Assembly (NCBI RefSeq): GCF_001429025.1
Contig: NZ_LMHT01000022.1
Coordinates: 316,602-380,601, forward strand
Origin: Phenylobacterium sp. Root700
GTDB lineage: Bacteria > Pseudomonadota > Alphaproteobacteria > Caulobacterales > Caulobacteraceae
DNA length: 64,000 nt
Direction: 5' to 3'
Notes under the pieces: model-generated
Databases searched by the model: none
Seen by the model: only the letters and a program-made list of their open reading frames with translations
What the model was told of the DNA's origin: nothing
Program-made: the position numbers and the translations under genes
In this document: positions 10,892 through 21,193 of the stretch, piece after piece
Layout: each line of letters opens with the position of its first letter
How positions within the stretch are numbered: the first letter of the stretch is position 1

Positions 10892-11920
10892 TCAAAGCCC
10901 CAGGCCCTTGGCGGCCCAGAGCCTGGCCGCCTCACGCGCGCCCTCGTGCTCGATCCGGTCGATGACCTCGCCGACAAAGGCTTCGGTCAGCAGAGCGCGG
11001 GCGACCTCTTCGGGCATGCCGCGCTGCTGGGCGTAGAACAGGGCGTCCTGGTCGAAGGCGCCGATGGTGTTGCCGTGGGCGCATTGAACGTCGTCGGCGA
11101 AGATCAGCAGCTCAGGCTTGGCGTCGACCTCGGCCTTGTCGGAGAGGATCAGCGCATGGTGGCCCATGCGGGCGTCGGTGCGGTCGGCGCCTTCGGCGAC
11201 CACGATCCGGCCCTGGAAAACGCCGCGCGACTGGTCACGGACCACGCCCTTGGTCAGCTGGCTGGTGGTTCCGTCGACGCCCAGATGCTCGACCACAGTG
11301 GTCAGGTCGGCATGGCGCTTGCCGGCCAGCAGATAGGCGCCGTCCAGGCGAACCGCCGCGCCAGCGCCCGGATGGGCGACGCGGGTCTCGATGCGCTGGC
11401 GACGAGCGCCGTCAGTCAGCACGGTCTGGGCGAACTGCGCTTCGGCCCCTAGGGTGACCTCGGCGATGGAGACGCTGACGCCTTCAGCGCCATCGGCGGC
11501 CAGGACGATGCGTTCCAGGCGGGCCTTGGCCCCCACCGTGATCTTCAGGTCCAGATTGGCGACATAGTCGGCGCCGTCGCCCTCATAGCTTTCCAGCAGG
11601 ATCAGATGGCCGCCGTCGGCGACCTCGACCTGCGCGGACGCCGAATGCGATCCGCCGCCCAGGGCCGCGAAATGCAGCGCCACCACATAGGGCTCCACCG
11701 AAGCGCTGCGGATGACGAACGGGTCGCTGGCGTTGACCACATGGATCGGCAGGTTGGCGAGGCTCGCGAACGGCCCGACCGGCGCTTCGCCCGCGAAGGG
11801 CTCCGACGGCGGCGGCAGAACGCGCAGCAGGCCGCGCAGGTCGGTCCACTTCCAATCCTCGTCACGCTTGCTGGGAAGCTGCGTGACGTCGTTGGCCTTG
11901 AGGGCGGTCGCTAGGCTCAA
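10892..11920 (-). CDS. sufD: Fe-S cluster assembly protein SufD
   Basis: Member of the SufBCD scaffold, 342 residues. It has the right-handed beta-helix composition of the SufB/SufD family and the conserved C-terminal region DVQCAHGNTIGAFDQDALFYAQQRGMPEEVARALL. No ATG is available near the N-terminus; the only sensible start is TTG 11920, which overlaps the sufC stop as TTGA. This implies translational coupling to sufC. Confidence 0.93.
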   Translation of the reverse strand: MSLATALKANDVTQLPSKRDEDWKWTDLRGLLRVLPPPSEPFAGEAPVGPFASLANLPIHVVNASDPFVIRSASVEPYVVALHFAALGGGSHSASAQVEVADGGHLILLESYEGDGADYVANLDLKITVGAKARLERIVLAADGAEGVSVSIAEVTLGAEAQFAQTVLTDGARRQRIETRVAHPGAGAAVRLDGAYLLAGKRHADLTTVVEHLGVDGTTSQLTKGVVRDQSRGVFQGRIVVAEGADRTDARMGHHALILSDKAEVDAKPELLIFADDVQCAHGNTIGAFDQDALFYAQQRGMPEEVARALLTEAFVGEVIDRIEHEGAREAARLWAAKGLGL

Positions 11921-12663
11921 GCTGCCCTCGCGTACTTGTCGTAGCCTTCGCGCTCCAGCTCGTGGGCCAGTTCCGGACCGCCGCTCTCGGCGATACGGCC
12001 ATCGGCCAGCACGTGGACGCGGTCGGGTTTGATGTAGTCGAGCAGCCGCTGATAGTGGGTGATCACCAGCATGGCCCGCTCGGGACTGCGCATCGCGTTC
12101 ACGCCGTCGGCGACGATCTTCAGGGCGTCGATGTCAAGGCCGGAGTCGGTCTCGTCGAGGATCAGGAAGCGCGGCGAAAGCATCGCCATTTGAAAGATTT
12201 CCATCCGCTTCTTCTCACCGCCCGAGAAGCCGACATTGAGCGCCCGCTTGAGCATCTCGAAGTCGATCTTCAGCGAGGCGGCCGTCGCCCGGGCCAGCTT
12301 CAGGAACGCCGGCGCGGTGATCTCGGCCTCGCCGCGCGCCTTGCGCTGGGCGTTCATGGCGGTGCGGATGAAGGTCAGGGCCGGAACGCCGGGGATCTCC
12401 AGCGGATACTGGAACGACAGGAAGACGCCGCGGGCGGCGCGTTCGCTGGGATCCAGCGACAGCAGGTCCTCGCCGTCGAGCGTCGCGGTCCCCTCGCTCA
12501 CCTCATAGCCCTGACGCCCGGTCAGGACATAGGACAGGGTCGACTTGCCGGCGCCGTTCGGCCCCATGATCGCGTGGACCTCGCCGGCCGGGACGTCGAG
12601 CGTCAGGCCCTTGAGGATCGCCTTGCCGTCGATTTCGGCGTGCAGGTTGGAAATCGAAAGCAT
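11917..12663 (-). CDS. sufC: SUF complex ATPase SufC
   Basis: ABC-type ATPase of 248 residues that powers the SufBCD scaffold in the cytosol; it is not a transporter. Walker A is GPNGAGKST, the signature is FSGGEKKR and Walker B with switch is FLILDETDSGLDIDALK, the form characteristic of SufC. The ATG overlaps the stop of the preceding small gene as TGATG. Confidence 0.95.
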   Translation of the reverse strand: MLSISNLHAEIDGKAILKGLTLDVPAGEVHAIMGPNGAGKSTLSYVLTGRQGYEVSEGTATLDGEDLLSLDPSERAARGVFLSFQYPLEIPGVPALTFIRTAMNAQRKARGEAEITAPAFLKLARATAASLKIDFEMLKRALNVGFSGGEKKRMEIFQMAMLSPRFLILDETDSGLDIDALKIVADGVNAMRSPERAMLVITHYQRLLDYIKPDRVHVLADGRIAESGGPELAHELEREGYDKYARAA

Positions 12664-13063
12664 CAGTTGGTCTCGTCGGCCAGGTATTGCGCCATCAGAT
12701 CGAGGGCTTCCTCGTTCGTGTTCACCGTTTTGGCCTTACGCGGCGCGGCGGTGGGGGTGGAGGCGGTGCGTTTGTCGCCGGCCCGGACATTGATGGTCCC
12801 GGCCTCGAAATAGGCGTCGATCAGGTAATCGTCGTGATGCAGGCTGACCGTGTAGCGGCGAAGCTCCAGGGTCAGTCCTTTTTCCTTCAGGAAGCCCACA
12901 TCGTCGGCCAGCGCGGCGTGCAGCATTTCGGCGCGCGCCAGATCCTCTTCCTGCTGCTTGCGCTCAGCCTCTTCGCGCGCATGACGAGCGGCGTCGCGGC
13001 GGGCGTGTTCAGCTTCGAAGGCGCGGCGGAAGGACATCGTGCGGTTCTCAAAGGTTGCGAGGG

Positions 13064-13067
<4 letters not shown>
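12663..13067 (-). CDS. Uncharacterised small protein between sufB and sufC
   Basis: A 134-residue protein I cannot assign to a named family. The first 55 residues form a highly charged Arg/Glu/Ala-rich helix, probably a coiled coil ([19 protein letters not shown]). The middle ([22 protein letters not shown]) looks like a small beta unit, followed by a basic Ala/Pro/Thr linker and a helical C-terminus. It is certainly translated with the operon: its ATG overlaps the sufB stop as ATGA and its TGA overlaps the sufC start. Position inside the scaffold genes suggests a role with SufBCD, but that is inference from context alone. Confidence 0.75.
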
Positions 13068-14533
<1,466 letters not shown>

Positions 14534-14545
14534 TTTACTAACTCC

Positions 14546-15679
14546 TCACGCCGCCGGCGCGCGGTGACGCGCGGCGTGACGGGAATGAACTTGTTCCCAG
14601 GCGGCGGCGAAGGCCGCCCAATCCTGCTCGGTGGTCGCCCACCCTCCAGAGACGCGGATGGCGCAGCTGGCCAGGTCGTCCAGGCCCATGGCGGTCAGGA
14701 CATGGCTGGCCTTCACCTTGCCGGACGAACAGGCTGAGCCGGCGCTGACCATGATCCCGGCCAGATCCAGCGCCATCACCTGAAGTTCCGCGCCATACCC
14801 GGCGGCGGCGACGCACAGCGTGTTGGGCAGCCGTGCGGCGTCCTCGCCGATCACCAGCGCGCCATTCGCCTTCAGGCGCTCGGCGGCGGCGTCGCGCCAG
14901 GCGCTTTGAATTTCCTTGTCGCGCAACGAGGCCATGGCCGCGGCGCCGAAGCCCGCGATCCCGGCGACGTTCTCGGTGCCGGCGCGGCGTCCGCGCTCCT
15001 GCCCGCCGCCGTGCTGGCGACGCACCATGGTGGCGCGGGGGCCGAAGGTCAGCGCGCCCACGCCCTGCGGCCCGCCCAGCTTATGAGCCGAGACGACCAG
15101 GGTGTCGGCGCCGAGCGCGCGGCTGTCGGTGATGATCTTGCCGGCGCCCTGGATGGCGTCGACATGCAGCCAACCCTCGGCGGCGCGGACGATCTCGGAC
15201 GCTTCACGCACCGGCTGGATCACGCCAGTCTCGTTATTGGCCAGCATCAGGGCGACGAAGGGTCGACCGTCGGCGGCGTCCCAGGCGGCGAGCCGCGCGG
15301 TCAGCCAACCCAGGTCAGCGGTCCCATCGGCCTTCACCGGCAGATATTCCACCGCGACGCCGGACGCCTTGGCGCTTTCCAGCACGCTGTCGTGTTCGAC
15401 GGCGCTGACGATCAGGCGCTTGGAGCCGGTGGCGACCGCGCTCTCGATGGCCAGAGCGTTGGCTTCGGTGCCACCCGAGGTGAAGATCACGGTCGAGGCC
15501 GGCCCACCGATCAGGGCGGCGACTTCGTTGCGGGCATGCTCGACGATCGCGCGGGCCGAACGTCCGGCCGCGTGCACCGACGATGGATTGCCGCCGATGG
15601 CGAAGGCGCGCGTCATCGCCTCGACCGCCTCGGGGCGGATCGGCGCGGTGGCGTTGCAATCGAGGTACACGCCGCTCAT
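14546..15679 (-). CDS. Cysteine desulfurase, IscS/NifS class (group I)
   Basis: Second cysteine desulfurase of the operon, 377 residues. The PLP lysine is in VVSAHKLGGPQGVGA; the active-site loop SAGSACSSGKVKASHVL carries the catalytic cysteine in the longer group I loop. It overlaps the iscR stop as ATGA and lies just before sufB. Many alphaproteobacterial suf operons keep both a group I enzyme near iscR and a group II SufS; the division of labour is unclear. Could also feed thiolation or thiamine pathways. Confidence 0.92.
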   Translation of the reverse strand: MSGVYLDCNATAPIRPEAVEAMTRAFAIGGNPSSVHAAGRSARAIVEHARNEVAALIGGPASTVIFTSGGTEANALAIESAVATGSKRLIVSAVEHDSVLESAKASGVAVEYLPVKADGTADLGWLTARLAAWDAADGRPFVALMLANNETGVIQPVREASEIVRAAEGWLHVDAIQGAGKIITDSRALGADTLVVSAHKLGGPQGVGALTFGPRATMVRRQHGGGQERGRRAGTENVAGIAGFGAAAMASLRDKEIQSAWRDAAAERLKANGALVIGEDAARLPNTLCVAAAGYGAELQVMALDLAGIMVSAGSACSSGKVKASHVLTAMGLDDLASCAIRVSGGWATTEQDWAAFAAAWEQVHSRHAARHRAPAA

Positions 15680-16122
15680 GCCGCCCTCGACTCCCGGTCG
15701 GACAACCGTCCGCTCACGAGATCCTCAAGCGAGACCGAGGCGAGATAGGTTTCGAGCTGACGCCCCATCTCTTCCCAGAGATCGTGGGTCATGCAGCGCT
15801 CGCCCTTGAGCATGCAGCCCTTGCCCTTGCCGCAGCGGGTCGCGCGCAGGGGCTCGTCCACGGCCATGACGATGTCGGCGATGTTGGTGTGTTCGGCCTC
15901 GCGGGCCAGGCGATAGCCGCCGCCCGGACCACGCAGGCTCTTCACCAGGCCGCGACGACGCAGGCGGGCGAACAATTGCTCGAGATAGGAGAGCGAAATC
16001 TGCTGGCGGGCGGCGATTTCGGCCAGGGTCACGGCGCGATCGCCCTCGGCCAACGCGGCCTGGCGGCGCGCGAGGTCGGCCATGGCCATCACCGCATATC
16101 GTCCCTTAGTCGAAAGGCGCAT
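15676..16122 (-). CDS. iscR: Rrf2-family Fe-S regulator, IscR type
   Basis: Transcription factor of 148 residues with an N-terminal winged helix (MRLSTKGRYAVMAMADLA) and a cluster-binding segment with three cysteines and a nearby histidine (C-x5-C-x6-C-x2-H, starting RCGKGKGC). This is close to the [2Fe-2S] ligand set of E. coli IscR. As first gene of the operon it is expected to sense cluster status and repress its own promoter. ACGGAG six bases before the ATG is the ribosome site. Confidence 0.93.
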   Translation of the reverse strand: MRLSTKGRYAVMAMADLARRQAALAEGDRAVTLAEIAARQQISLSYLEQLFARLRRRGLVKSLRGPGGGYRLAREAEHTNIADIVMAVDEPLRATRCGKGKGCMLKGERCMTHDLWEEMGRQLETYLASVSLEDLVSGRLSDRESRAA

Positions 16123-16228
16123 GTCGCTCCGTAAAACCTCAGTGCTTTTTTTCGAGCTTTTGGCGCGGCCCGTATGTTACAGGCCCCGGCTTGCACGGGG
16201 CTTGTCGCCGGAACCGGCCGACGGTCGC

Positions 16229-16257
16229 GATCTAGGAAGACCGAGCGCAGTAGTCAA
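16229..16257 (-). promoter_or_regulatory. Sigma70-type promoter of the iscR-suf operon
   Basis: Reading the minus strand: TTGACT (16257-16252), 17-base spacer, TAGATC (16234-16229). Start of transcription would be near 16222, leaving a leader of about 100 bases to the iscR ATG. Confidence 0.55.
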
Positions 16258-16261
16258 GTAT
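16237..16261 (-). promoter_or_regulatory. Candidate IscR (type 1) operator
   Basis: On the minus strand ATACTTGACTA (16261-16251) matches every position of the left half of the E. coli type 1 IscR consensus (ATASYYGACTR). The right half is poor, keeping only TC-GG at the proper distance. The half-site contains the -35 hexamer, so bound regulator would block RNA polymerase. Consistent with iscR autoregulation, but untested. Confidence 0.45.
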
Positions 16262-16290
16262 TAGACGCTACGCCTGACGAGAGGGATAGC

Positions 16291-16941
16291 ATGCCAGAAG
16301 TGGTTCTGACCGGCGCGGCCGGGCGGATTGAAGGCCGGTACACCCCGGGCAAGAGCGAGACGGCGCCCATTGCGCTGATCTTGCATCCGCACCCGAAAGC
16401 CGGCGGGCAGATGAACCACCCGGTGGCGGTGCAACTCTTCCACCTGTTCATGAAGCGCGGCTTCTCGACCCTGCGGTTCAATTTCCGCGGCGTCGGCCGC
16501 AGCCAGGGCGAGTTCGATTCGGGCATCGGCGAATTGGCCGACGCCGCGACGGCGCTTGATTGGCTGCAGACGAACAACCCCGCCGCCTCGCAATGCTGGG
16601 TGGCCGGCTACTCGTTCGGCGCCTGGATCGGCATGCAGCTCTTGATGCGTCGCCCGGAGACGGACGGCTTCATCTCGGTCTCGCCGCCGACCAACATGTA
16701 TGACTTCAGCTTCCTGGCGCCCTGCCCGGCCTCGGGCCTGATCCTGCACGGCGGCGCCGACACCGTGGTTCCGCCCGTCGAGGTGGAACGCGTGGTCTCC
16801 AAGCTGCGCACCCAGAAGGGCATCGTCATCGACCACGAGGTCGTCGACGGCGCCACCCACTTCTGGGCCGAGCACCTGCCGGAAGTCGAACGCCGCGTCG
16901 GGACCTATCTCGACAAGCGCATCGAAGCCGACCCGATCTAA
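16291..16941 (+). CDS. Alpha/beta hydrolase
   Basis: A 216-residue serine hydrolase of the alpha/beta fold. The nucleophile elbow is GYSFGAW (about residue 109), the acid is in HGGADTVVPP, and the histidine in DGATHFWAEH; the oxyanion segment HPHPKAGGQMNHPV and RFNFRGVGRSQG are typical of the CC_1862/YheT-like small hydrolases common in alphaproteobacteria. Substrate unknown. It is divergent from iscR with about 170 bases between them, and ends at a strong convergent terminator. ATG 16291 is preceded by GAGAGGGA. Confidence 0.85.
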   Translation: MPEVVLTGAAGRIEGRYTPGKSETAPIALILHPHPKAGGQMNHPVAVQLFHLFMKRGFSTLRFNFRGVGRSQGEFDSGIGELADAATALDWLQTNNPAASQCWVAGYSFGAWIGMQLLMRRPETDGFISVSPPTNMYDFSFLAPCPASGLILHGGADTVVPPVEVERVVSKLRTQKGIVIDHEVVDGATHFWAEHLPEVERRVGTYLDKRIEADPI

Positions 16942-16951
16942 GCGGGCAACA

Positions 16952-17060
16952 CCGCTCATCCCGGCGAAAGCCCGGGACCTAAGCCGAGGTCGGTTCAAGC
17001 TCCGACCTCGGCTTTTTTCTGAGAGGCCGCTTGGATCCCGGCTTTCGCCGGGACGAGCGG
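16952..17060. repeat. Inverted repeat enclosing a terminator
   Basis: A 28-base left arm (16952-16979) and right arm (17033-17060) are near-perfect reverse complements; each arm itself folds around CCCGGCGAAAGC. The arms enclose a separate 13-bp terminator stem. The arm sequence resembles the short palindromic intergenic repeats found widely in alphaproteobacteria. Confidence 0.75.
16981..17018 (+). terminator. Rho-independent terminator between convergent genes
   Basis: Perfect 13-bp stem (16981-16993 with 17002-17014), eight-base loop, then a run of six T. It ends transcripts of the alpha/beta hydrolase; the reverse strand has only AA after the stem, so it is less effective for the M20 gene. 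Confidence 0.85.
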
Positions 17061-17071
17061 CCTTGGCGACT

Positions 17072-18388
17072 TCAGCCGCCAGACTTCAGGTAATCCAGCG
17101 CCATCAGCGCCTGAGCCCGCACGCCGGTCTCCATGGCGCGCTCATCGACGTCGAAGAACGGCGAGTGGTTGCCGCCCTTCGGGTTGCCGACGCCCAGATG
17201 ATAGAAGAAGCCTGGGATCTCCTTCTGGAAGTACGAGAAGTCCTCGGCGCCCATAATGTAGTCGATGTCGTCATGGACATGGCCCTGCGCGGCGCGCGCC
17301 AGGGTCGGCTTCATCTGGTTGGTCAGGGCGCGGTTGTTGTCGGTGACCGGATTGGGCTGGCCCCAGTTGATCTTGCCGCTGGCGCCGTAGCGCTCGGTGA
17401 TCGAGGCCACCGCCTTGTCGGCCCGGGCCATCACGTCGGTGCGCATGCCGGGGTCGAAGGTCCGCAGCGTCCCCGTCATCGCCATGTCCTCGGGGATGAT
17501 GTTGTAACGCAAGCCCCCATGCAGGGTCGCGATGGTCAGCACCGTCGGGGTCTTGGAGACATTGATCTGGCGCGAGGCGATCTGGTTGAAGGCCGTGACG
17601 ATGTCGGCGGTCAGCGACGACATGTCGATCCCTTGCCACGGCATCGAACCATGGGCCTGTTTGCCCTTCAGCTGGATCTCGAAGCGATCGGAGGCGGCCA
17701 TCATCGGGCCGGGCCGCCAGACCAGGGTCCCGACCTCGCCCGGGAACGCATGCAGACCGAAGATGGCGTCGACCTTGGGGCTCTTCAGCACGCCTTCCTT
17801 GACCATCAGCGGCGCGCCGCCCTCCTCGCCCATCGGCGCGCCTTCCTCGGCGGGTTGGAAGATGAAGACCACCGTGCCTTCGATCTGGTCCTTCATGCCG
17901 GCGAGGATCTCGGCCGTGCCCATCAGGATGGCGACGTGGCTGTCGTGGCCGCAGGCGTGCATCACCGGCACGGTCTGGCCGTTGTATTGCGCCGTCACTT
18001 TCGAGGAGAACGGTAGGCCGGTCTGTTCGGCCACCGGCAGGGCGTCCATGTCGGCGCGCAGAGCCACGACCTTGCCGGGCTTGCCGCCCTTCAGGATGCC
18101 GACCACGCCGGTCTTGCCGACCCCGGTGCGGACCTCCATGCCCAGGGCCCGCAGATGGTCGGCGACGATCTTGGCCGTGCGGACCTCGTTGTTGCTGAGC
18201 TCAGGGTGCTCATGCAGGTCGCGGCGCCAGGCGATGACCTTGGGCTGCAGCGCCTTGGCCTTGGCGAACACCGCCGCGTCATAGGGCTTGGCCGCCGGGA
18301 CCTGAGCCGCCGGCGCCTGTTGCGCCTGGGCCGAACCGGCCATCACCATCGCCGCGGCGACACCCGCGAACCAAACCGCCTTGGACAT
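17072..18388 (-). CDS. M20 family amidohydrolase, exported
   Basis: Zinc-dependent amidohydrolase of 438 residues (hippurate hydrolase/IAA-amino acid hydrolase/AbgB-like). An N-terminal signal peptide (about residues 1-22, ending AQA) points to the periplasm. Metal-binding elements are MHACGHDSHVAIL, QPAEEGAPMGEEGG and, near the C-terminus, IMGAEDFSYF. It begins 13 bases after anmK on the same strand, so the two are likely co-transcribed; a role in processing cell-wall or acyl-amino acid fragments is possible from this context but unproven. Confidence 0.9.
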   Translation of the reverse strand: MSKAVWFAGVAAAMVMAGSAQAQQAPAAQVPAAKPYDAAVFAKAKALQPKVIAWRRDLHEHPELSNNEVRTAKIVADHLRALGMEVRTGVGKTGVVGILKGGKPGKVVALRADMDALPVAEQTGLPFSSKVTAQYNGQTVPVMHACGHDSHVAILMGTAEILAGMKDQIEGTVVFIFQPAEEGAPMGEEGGAPLMVKEGVLKSPKVDAIFGLHAFPGEVGTLVWRPGPMMAASDRFEIQLKGKQAHGSMPWQGIDMSSLTADIVTAFNQIASRQINVSKTPTVLTIATLHGGLRYNIIPEDMAMTGTLRTFDPGMRTDVMARADKAVASITERYGASGKINWGQPNPVTDNNRALTNQMKPTLARAAQGHVHDDIDYIMGAEDFSYFQKEIPGFFYHLGVGNPKGGNHSPFFDVDERAMETGVRAQALMALDYLKSGG

Positions 18389-18401
18389 AGTTGCTCCTGC
18401 T

Positions 18402-19514
18402 CTAGGTCGACGGGCGAGCGATGCGCCCGCCGGTCATGGGCGCCGGAACGCCCGTGGTCTTGGGAAATGAGATCGGCAGGCCGCGAAGCGTGCGCGCCGC
18501 CAGATAGGCGAAGGCCTCGGCCTCGATGGCGTCGCCGCGCCAGCCATGATCCTCGGCGGTCCTCACCGGCACGCTCAGGCGCTCGGCGAAGGCCTTCATG
18601 ATCTGCGGATTGTGCCGGCCGCCGCCGCAGACCACCAGTTCGGTCGGCGCCCCGCCCATCATGTCAAAACCCATCTTCAGGGCCTCGGCGGTGAAGGCCA
18701 CCAGGGTAGCGGCGGCGTCCTCCAGCTTCAGGTGCTCCAGCGAGGTCAGCGAGAAGTCATAGCGGTCGAGCGACTTGGGCGGCGGGGCCTGAAAATAGGA
18801 ATGGCCCAGCAGGCCGCGCAGCACGCCCTCGTCCACCTGCCCGACGCTGGCGTAACGGCCGCCGGCGTCAAAGCGCCCGGCGCCGCGATCCTGGACCAGC
18901 AGATCGATCATGCCGTTGCCCGGGCCAGTGTCGAAGGCCGCGATCTCGTCGCCGCCGGACCAGAAGGTGACATTGGCCACCCCGCCGACATTCAGCACCG
19001 CCAGCGGCGCGGCGATCCCAGCGGTTCTCGCGCGGGCCAGATGGTAGATGGGGGCCAGCGGCGCGCCCTCCCCGCCCGCGGCCACGTCGGCGGTGCGGAA
19101 GTCGTAGGCGACCGGCACGCCGGCGGCGTCGGCCAGCCATTGCGCGTCGCCCAATTGCACGGTGCGGCCGACGCGCCCCGCCTGCGGGCGTTCATGCAGC
19201 ACGGTCTGGCCGTGCATGCCCATCAGGTCGATGTCCGCCCAGCTCAGCCCGTGTTCGGCCAGGAAGCCCTCGGCGGCTTCGAAATGCTCGCGGGCGACGG
19301 CGGCGGCGGCCTCCTGGAAGATCGCGGGCTCCGGCGCGCCGCGTTCCCATTGCAAGGCCTCGCGGGTGGCGGCCAGCGCGATGTCGCGCGTCGCCTCGGT
19401 CAGCTTGCGCTCCCCGGCAGGGCCGAAGGCCGAAATCGTTTCGCCATCGGTCTCCAGGATCGCCATGTCGCAGGCGTCGAGGGAGGTGCCGGTCATGAAC
19501 CCGAGAACTCGCAT
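18402..19514 (-). CDS. anmK: Anhydro-N-acetylmuramic acid kinase
   Basis: Kinase of 370 residues that opens and phosphorylates 1,6-anhydro-MurNAc to MurNAc-6-phosphate in peptidoglycan recycling. MTGTSLDACDMAI near the N-terminus, LNVGGVANVTF, FDTGPGNGMIDLL and ELVVCGGGRHNPQIM are family hallmarks. It is transcribed divergently from tyrS, a common alphaproteobacterial arrangement, and leads a probable two-gene unit with the M20 amidohydrolase. Confidence 0.95.
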   Translation of the reverse strand: MRVLGFMTGTSLDACDMAILETDGETISAFGPAGERKLTEATRDIALAATREALQWERGAPEPAIFQEAAAAVAREHFEAAEGFLAEHGLSWADIDLMGMHGQTVLHERPQAGRVGRTVQLGDAQWLADAAGVPVAYDFRTADVAAGGEGAPLAPIYHLARARTAGIAAPLAVLNVGGVANVTFWSGGDEIAAFDTGPGNGMIDLLVQDRGAGRFDAGGRYASVGQVDEGVLRGLLGHSYFQAPPPKSLDRYDFSLTSLEHLKLEDAAATLVAFTAEALKMGFDMMGGAPTELVVCGGGRHNPQIMKAFAERLSVPVRTAEDHGWRGDAIEAEAFAYLAARTLRGLPISFPKTTGVPAPMTGGRIARPST

Positions 19515-19777
19515 GGAGCTTGACTGCCATGACCTACGCGCCGTAGCTAGCCGCCATGATCATCCGCGACGCCATCGCCGGCCGCTATTACCGCCTGCCC
19601 TAGAGCAGGCGCGGAACGATCCCTTGCGCCACCCCTTTCGAGGTCGGCGCCGCATCCCCAGGAAAATGACGGTCCCCGGCCTCTCGCCGATCAGGAGCCT
19701 GTCAGATGTCCCTCGAAAACTCCGACGCCTGCGTGTTACAGCGCCCTACAGAATCCCAGCCTTCAGAAGACCGCCCC

Positions 19778-21037
19778 ATGTCCGCCGATCAGCCGTACAA
19801 GTCCTCCTTCCTGCAAACCATGCAGGAGCGCGGATACATTCATCAGATCACCCACCCGGTGGAGCTGGATGAAGCCGCCGGCAAGGGGCCGATCACGGCC
19901 TACATCGGCTTCGACGCCACGGCGTCCAGCCTGCACGTCGGCCATATGATCCAGATCATGATGCTGCGCCGGCTGCAGCAGGCCGGCCACAAGCCGATCG
20001 TGCTGATGGGCGGCGGGACCACCAAGGTCGGCGACCCGACCGACAAGGACGGCCAGCGCCCGCTGCTGACCGAAGCGCAAATCCAGGCGAACATCTCGAC
20101 CATGAAGGTCAGCTTCGCGCGCTTCCTGACATTCGGCGACGGGCCGACCGACGCGGTGATGGTCGACAACGCCGACTGGCTGGACAAGCTGGGCTACGTC
20201 CAGTTCCTGCGCGACTACGGCGTGCACTTCACGATCAACCGCATGCTGTCCTTCGAGAGCGTCAAGCTGCGGCTCGAGCGCGAGCAGCCGATGACCTTCC
20301 TCGAGTTCAACTACATGCTGATGCAGGCCACCGACTTCCTGGAGTTGGAGCGCACGCACGGCTGCGTCCTGCAGATGGGCGGCTCCGACCAGTGGGGCAA
20401 CATCATCAACGGGGTGGAGCTGATCCGCCGCGTCGACCAGAAGCCGTCCTTCGGCCTGACCACCCCGCTGCTCTCCACCGCCTCGGGCCAGAAGATGGGC
20501 AAGACGGTCGGCGGCGCGGTCTGGCTCAACGCCGACATGCGCAGCCCTTACGACTACTGGCAGTTCTGGCGCAACACCGAGGACGCCGACGTCGGCCGCT
20601 TCATGAAGCTGTTCACCGACCTCTCGCTGGAAGACATCGCCCGTTATGAGGCGATGCAGGGCGCCGACATCAACGAGGCCAAGAAGGTGCTGGCCAACGA
20701 AGCCACCCGGATGCTGCACGGCGAGGAAGCGGCGTCGGCCGCCGCCGAGGCCGCCCGCGTCGCCTTCGAGGTCGGCAGCGTCTCCGGCGACATGCCGACC
20801 TTCGAAGTGCCGAGCGCCGACCTGGCGGCCGGGATCGTCCTGGCCGCGCTGGCGACCGACGCCGGCCTGGCCGCTTCGCGCGGCGAGGCCAGGCGCCTGG
20901 CCCAAGGCGGCGGCCTGCGCGTCAACGACAGCGCCGAGGCCGACGCCAACCGCACGATCACCTCGGCCGATCTGGTCGACGGAGTCGTGAAGCTGGCGGC
21001 CGGCAAGAAGAAGATCGTTCTGGTGAAGCCCGTTTAG
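19778..21037 (+). CDS. tyrS: Tyrosyl-tRNA synthetase
   Basis: Class I synthetase of 419 residues charging tRNA-Tyr. [16 protein letters not shown] holds the HIGH-type signature, [11 protein letters not shown] the tyrosine pocket, and KMGKT the KMSKS-type loop; a C-terminal S4-like RNA-binding segment ([21 protein letters not shown]) follows. ATG 19778 (MSADQPYK) is taken; an upstream in-frame ATG at 19706 would add 24 residues unlike the family. Confidence 0.95.
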   Translation: MSADQPYKSSFLQTMQERGYIHQITHPVELDEAAGKGPITAYIGFDATASSLHVGHMIQIMMLRRLQQAGHKPIVLMGGGTTKVGDPTDKDGQRPLLTEAQIQANISTMKVSFARFLTFGDGPTDAVMVDNADWLDKLGYVQFLRDYGVHFTINRMLSFESVKLRLEREQPMTFLEFNYMLMQATDFLELERTHGCVLQMGGSDQWGNIINGVELIRRVDQKPSFGLTTPLLSTASGQKMGKTVGGAVWLNADMRSPYDYWQFWRNTEDADVGRFMKLFTDLSLEDIARYEAMQGADINEAKKVLANEATRMLHGEEAASAAAEAARVAFEVGSVSGDMPTFEVPSADLAAGIVLAALATDAGLAASRGEARRLAQGGGLRVNDSAEADANRTITSADLVDGVVKLAAGKKKIVLVKPV

Positions 21038-21056
21038 AACCACACCCCTCTACAAT

Positions 21057-21158
21057 CGTCATGGCCGGGCTTGTCCCGGCCATCCATAAACACCGATGCT
21101 CGAGATTACCTCCGCCGGCTCGTGTCTATGGATCACCGGGACAAGCCCGGTGATGACG
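21057..21158. repeat. Compound inverted repeat, GACAAGCCCGG type
   Basis: Two hairpins, ATGGCCGGG/CCCGGCCAT (loop CTTGT) at 21061-21083 and ATCACCGGG/CCCGGTGAT (loop ACAAG) at 21132-21154, face each other inside a larger inverted repeat bounded by CGTCAT and ATGACG. It lies between tyrS and bcp. A single hairpin with the same GGG-ACAAG-CCC core occurs near 48.86 kb, so this is a dispersed family. Confidence 0.75.
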
Positions 21159-21193
21159 AGCTTGGTGGGGCTCAACACCCGGAAGGCACGCCC

